From positions 18,280 through 82,279 of the forward strand of contig NZ_MJUZ01000006.1 of the NCBI RefSeq assembly GCF_002237645.1: a stretch of DNA of 64,000 nucleotides, in the 5' to 3' direction. The first letter of the stretch is position 1, and every line of letters begins with the position of its first letter. This document shows positions 62,711-64,000 of the stretch, in pieces. Source of the stretch: Desulfovibrio sp. MES5 (GTDB lineage: Bacteria > Desulfobacterota > Desulfovibrionia > Desulfovibrionales > Desulfovibrionaceae). The notes under the pieces are model-generated. The model saw only the letters and a program-made list of their open reading frames with translations. It did no database searches and was not told the origin of the DNA. A program made the translations under genes and the position numbers.

Positions 62711-63944
62711 TTGCGCCGTGTGCCTGCGAATGCCGCCGCATTCCGGCCCCGCCGCTTTTCTTTGCGGGCCTGCCTTTTGGCCTGGAGCCTTTTTGCGCCG
62801 GGCGGCGCGATGGCGGCGAATATCGTCAATATCAACGACGGCAACAGCTATACCAACATTTTCGGCAACTATGACGGCCAAGGGGCTACGCAAACCGGAG
62901 CCGACCCCACAACCGGTCCAAGCAGCAGTAACGACCTCACCGTTTCACCGGGAGTCGAGGTCCGCGGCGCTGTCGTCGGCGGGCAGGGTGTGAGCGGGGC
63001 AATGGACGCCGGCACCAATACCGTCATTATCAACGGCGTCACCTTCAGCAATGACAGTGATTACGGTGTGTTTGGCGGCTACCCGTACATCCATGGCCCT
63101 TCCACGCTCGGACATGAGCCAGGCCGTGGCCGTACGGCAGGATTCGGACGGGAGCCTGAGTCTTGATTCCGGCCTGAGCGCGGGTGACGGCCTCAAAAAC
63201 GGCCTTGGGGTGTGGATTATGCCGCTCTACCAGTCTAACAACGTCTGGGGCATGAAGGCGGAAAACTTCAAATCCGGCTACAACAGCAACCTGGGCGGCA
63301 TTGCCCTGGGCGCGGATTACACCATCAACGACATGTTCCGCTTCGGTGCCGCGTTCAACGTTGGGGCTGGCTATGCCAAGTCCAGCGGGGACTTCAACGG
63401 CACGGACAACAGCTTCAACTTCTGGGGCGTGAACCTCTACGGCGGTTGGGTGTACGACAACTTCGGCCTCTCCGCCGACGTGGGCTATACCGGCAACTAT
63501 AACAAGGTGGAGCAGGACATGCCCGCCTCCATGCAGATGCGCGACCTCAAGGCCGACGTTACCAGCCATGCCTGGAATACGGGCCTCAAGGCGGAATACA
63601 AATTCAACGCCGGTGCGCTGGACATCATTCCGCATGTGGGCGTGCGTTATCTGGGGCTTGTGACCGACGGCTACGACGTGAAGAGCGGCGGTACTGTTTT
63701 TGAGGTGGACGGGGACACGCAGTCCATCTGGACATTCCCCGTAGGCGTGAGCTTTGCCAAAGCCATTGAAACCGAAAGCGGCTGGCAGTTCAAACCGCAG
63801 CTTGACCTGGGTGTCATCCCGGCAGCAGGTGACGTGAAGGCCAAGAGCAAGGCCCGCGTAGGCAAACACTGTGCGGCTCAGCCGCAACGCGGTGCAAGTC
63901 CTCGTGATGCTCAAACCATACTCTTCGTGAAGGAAGCAGACTAA
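62711..63944 (+). pseudogene. Autotransporter gene remnant: signal plus beta-domain with passenger deleted
   Basis: The first frame (62711-63166) gives a signal sequence (RRFSLRACLLAWSLFAPGGA, cleaved after AMA) and a passenger start NIVNINDGNSYTNIFGNYDG and VSPGVEVRGAVVGGQG. Near 63085-63110 coding moves to another frame that reads RSDMSQAVAVRQDSDGSLSL, the usual linker to the barrel. Autotransporter beta-domain strands follow (GLGVWIMPLYQSNNVWGMKA, DNFGLSADVGYTGNYNKVEQ, DIIPHVGVRYLGLVTDGYDV). After AGDVKAKSKARV the barrel sequence breaks off and ends in unrelated codons, so the final strands needed for insertion are absent. An internal deletion, a frameshift and a 3' truncation make it non-functional. 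Confidence 0.75.
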
Positions 63945-64000
63945 TTCGCGCTTCTCGGCTGGCCTCAGAGCTTTTTTTCGATAACGTCCTTCAAGGCCCT

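Noticed and set aside
63860..63944. Group II intron 5' end inserted into the autotransporter barrel
   Set aside because: The sequence GTGCGGCTCAGCCGC and GGTGCAAGTCC is faintly similar, but too little follows before the window ends and no intron domains can be built.

Overview
The window looks like a chromosome segment of a GC-rich, Gram-negative, anaerobic Desulfovibrio-type bacterium. This rests on two long porins of the kind typical of Desulfovibrionaceae, a paaK-type ligase, autotransporter remains, and overall protein similarity recalled from that family. The species is an inference. No rRNA, CRISPR array or origin was seen.

Layout. (1) 1-15.7 kb is the right part of a short-tailed prophage. 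It carries the late morphogenesis module in the order terminase large subunit (cut by the window edge), GNAT-like protein, portal, Bbp19-like, scaffold-like, major capsid, capsid cement, tail tubular A, tail fibre, fibre chaperone, nozzle or tail tubular B, second GNAT and gp14-like core protein. Behind it come a DUF4417 gene, a small glycine-rich gene and two tandem duplicated four-helix membrane proteins, a likely cargo zone. The order resembles BPP-1/epsilon15-type podoviruses. (2) 15.8-18.8 kb: three overlapping minus-strand genes including cobU. (3) 19-23 kb: thiD, then the tightly overlapping fliJ-motE-like-truA set. (4) 23.7-28.2 kb: a porin, a repeat-rich spacer and uvrC. (5) 28.8-33 kb: chaperones cbpA-cbpM and clpB. 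(6) 33.4-43.1 kb: phosphate and phosphoester genes. They comprise a PchP-like secreted HAD phosphatase, a minus-strand phoB-phoR-pstB-phoU-ykgJ set and, divergent from it, pstS-pstC-pstA. (7) 43.6-52.2 kb: a PHP-glycosyltransferase fusion, a second porin, gpmI with rsfS and a zinc-ribbon gene, and paaK. (8) 52.9-53.2 kb: tRNA-Gly(GCC)-Cys(GCA)-Gly(GCC)-Gly(CCC). (9) 53.3-64 kb is an accessory or decayed zone. It holds a chimera of two broken genes (an ABC binding protein joined to pntA), an EamA transporter, an IS3-family element, an intact acetate-uptake operon (DUF294/CBS sensor, DnaQ-like exonuclease, DUF485, ActP) and a wrecked autotransporter gene.

The most unusual signal is the small repeats. 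Several families of short palindromic elements are scattered through phage and host DNA. Four of them sit so that a TA plus the first G of the element forms the TAG stop codon of the preceding gene (tail tubular A, thiD, cbpM, clpB). This is what TA-targeting MITEs would leave if they inserted into stop codons. A second family of GC-rich hairpins lies downstream of genes in five places. Several proteins (CobU, UvrC, PhoU, portal) also carry in-frame Pro/Gly/Ala repeat insertions or tails.
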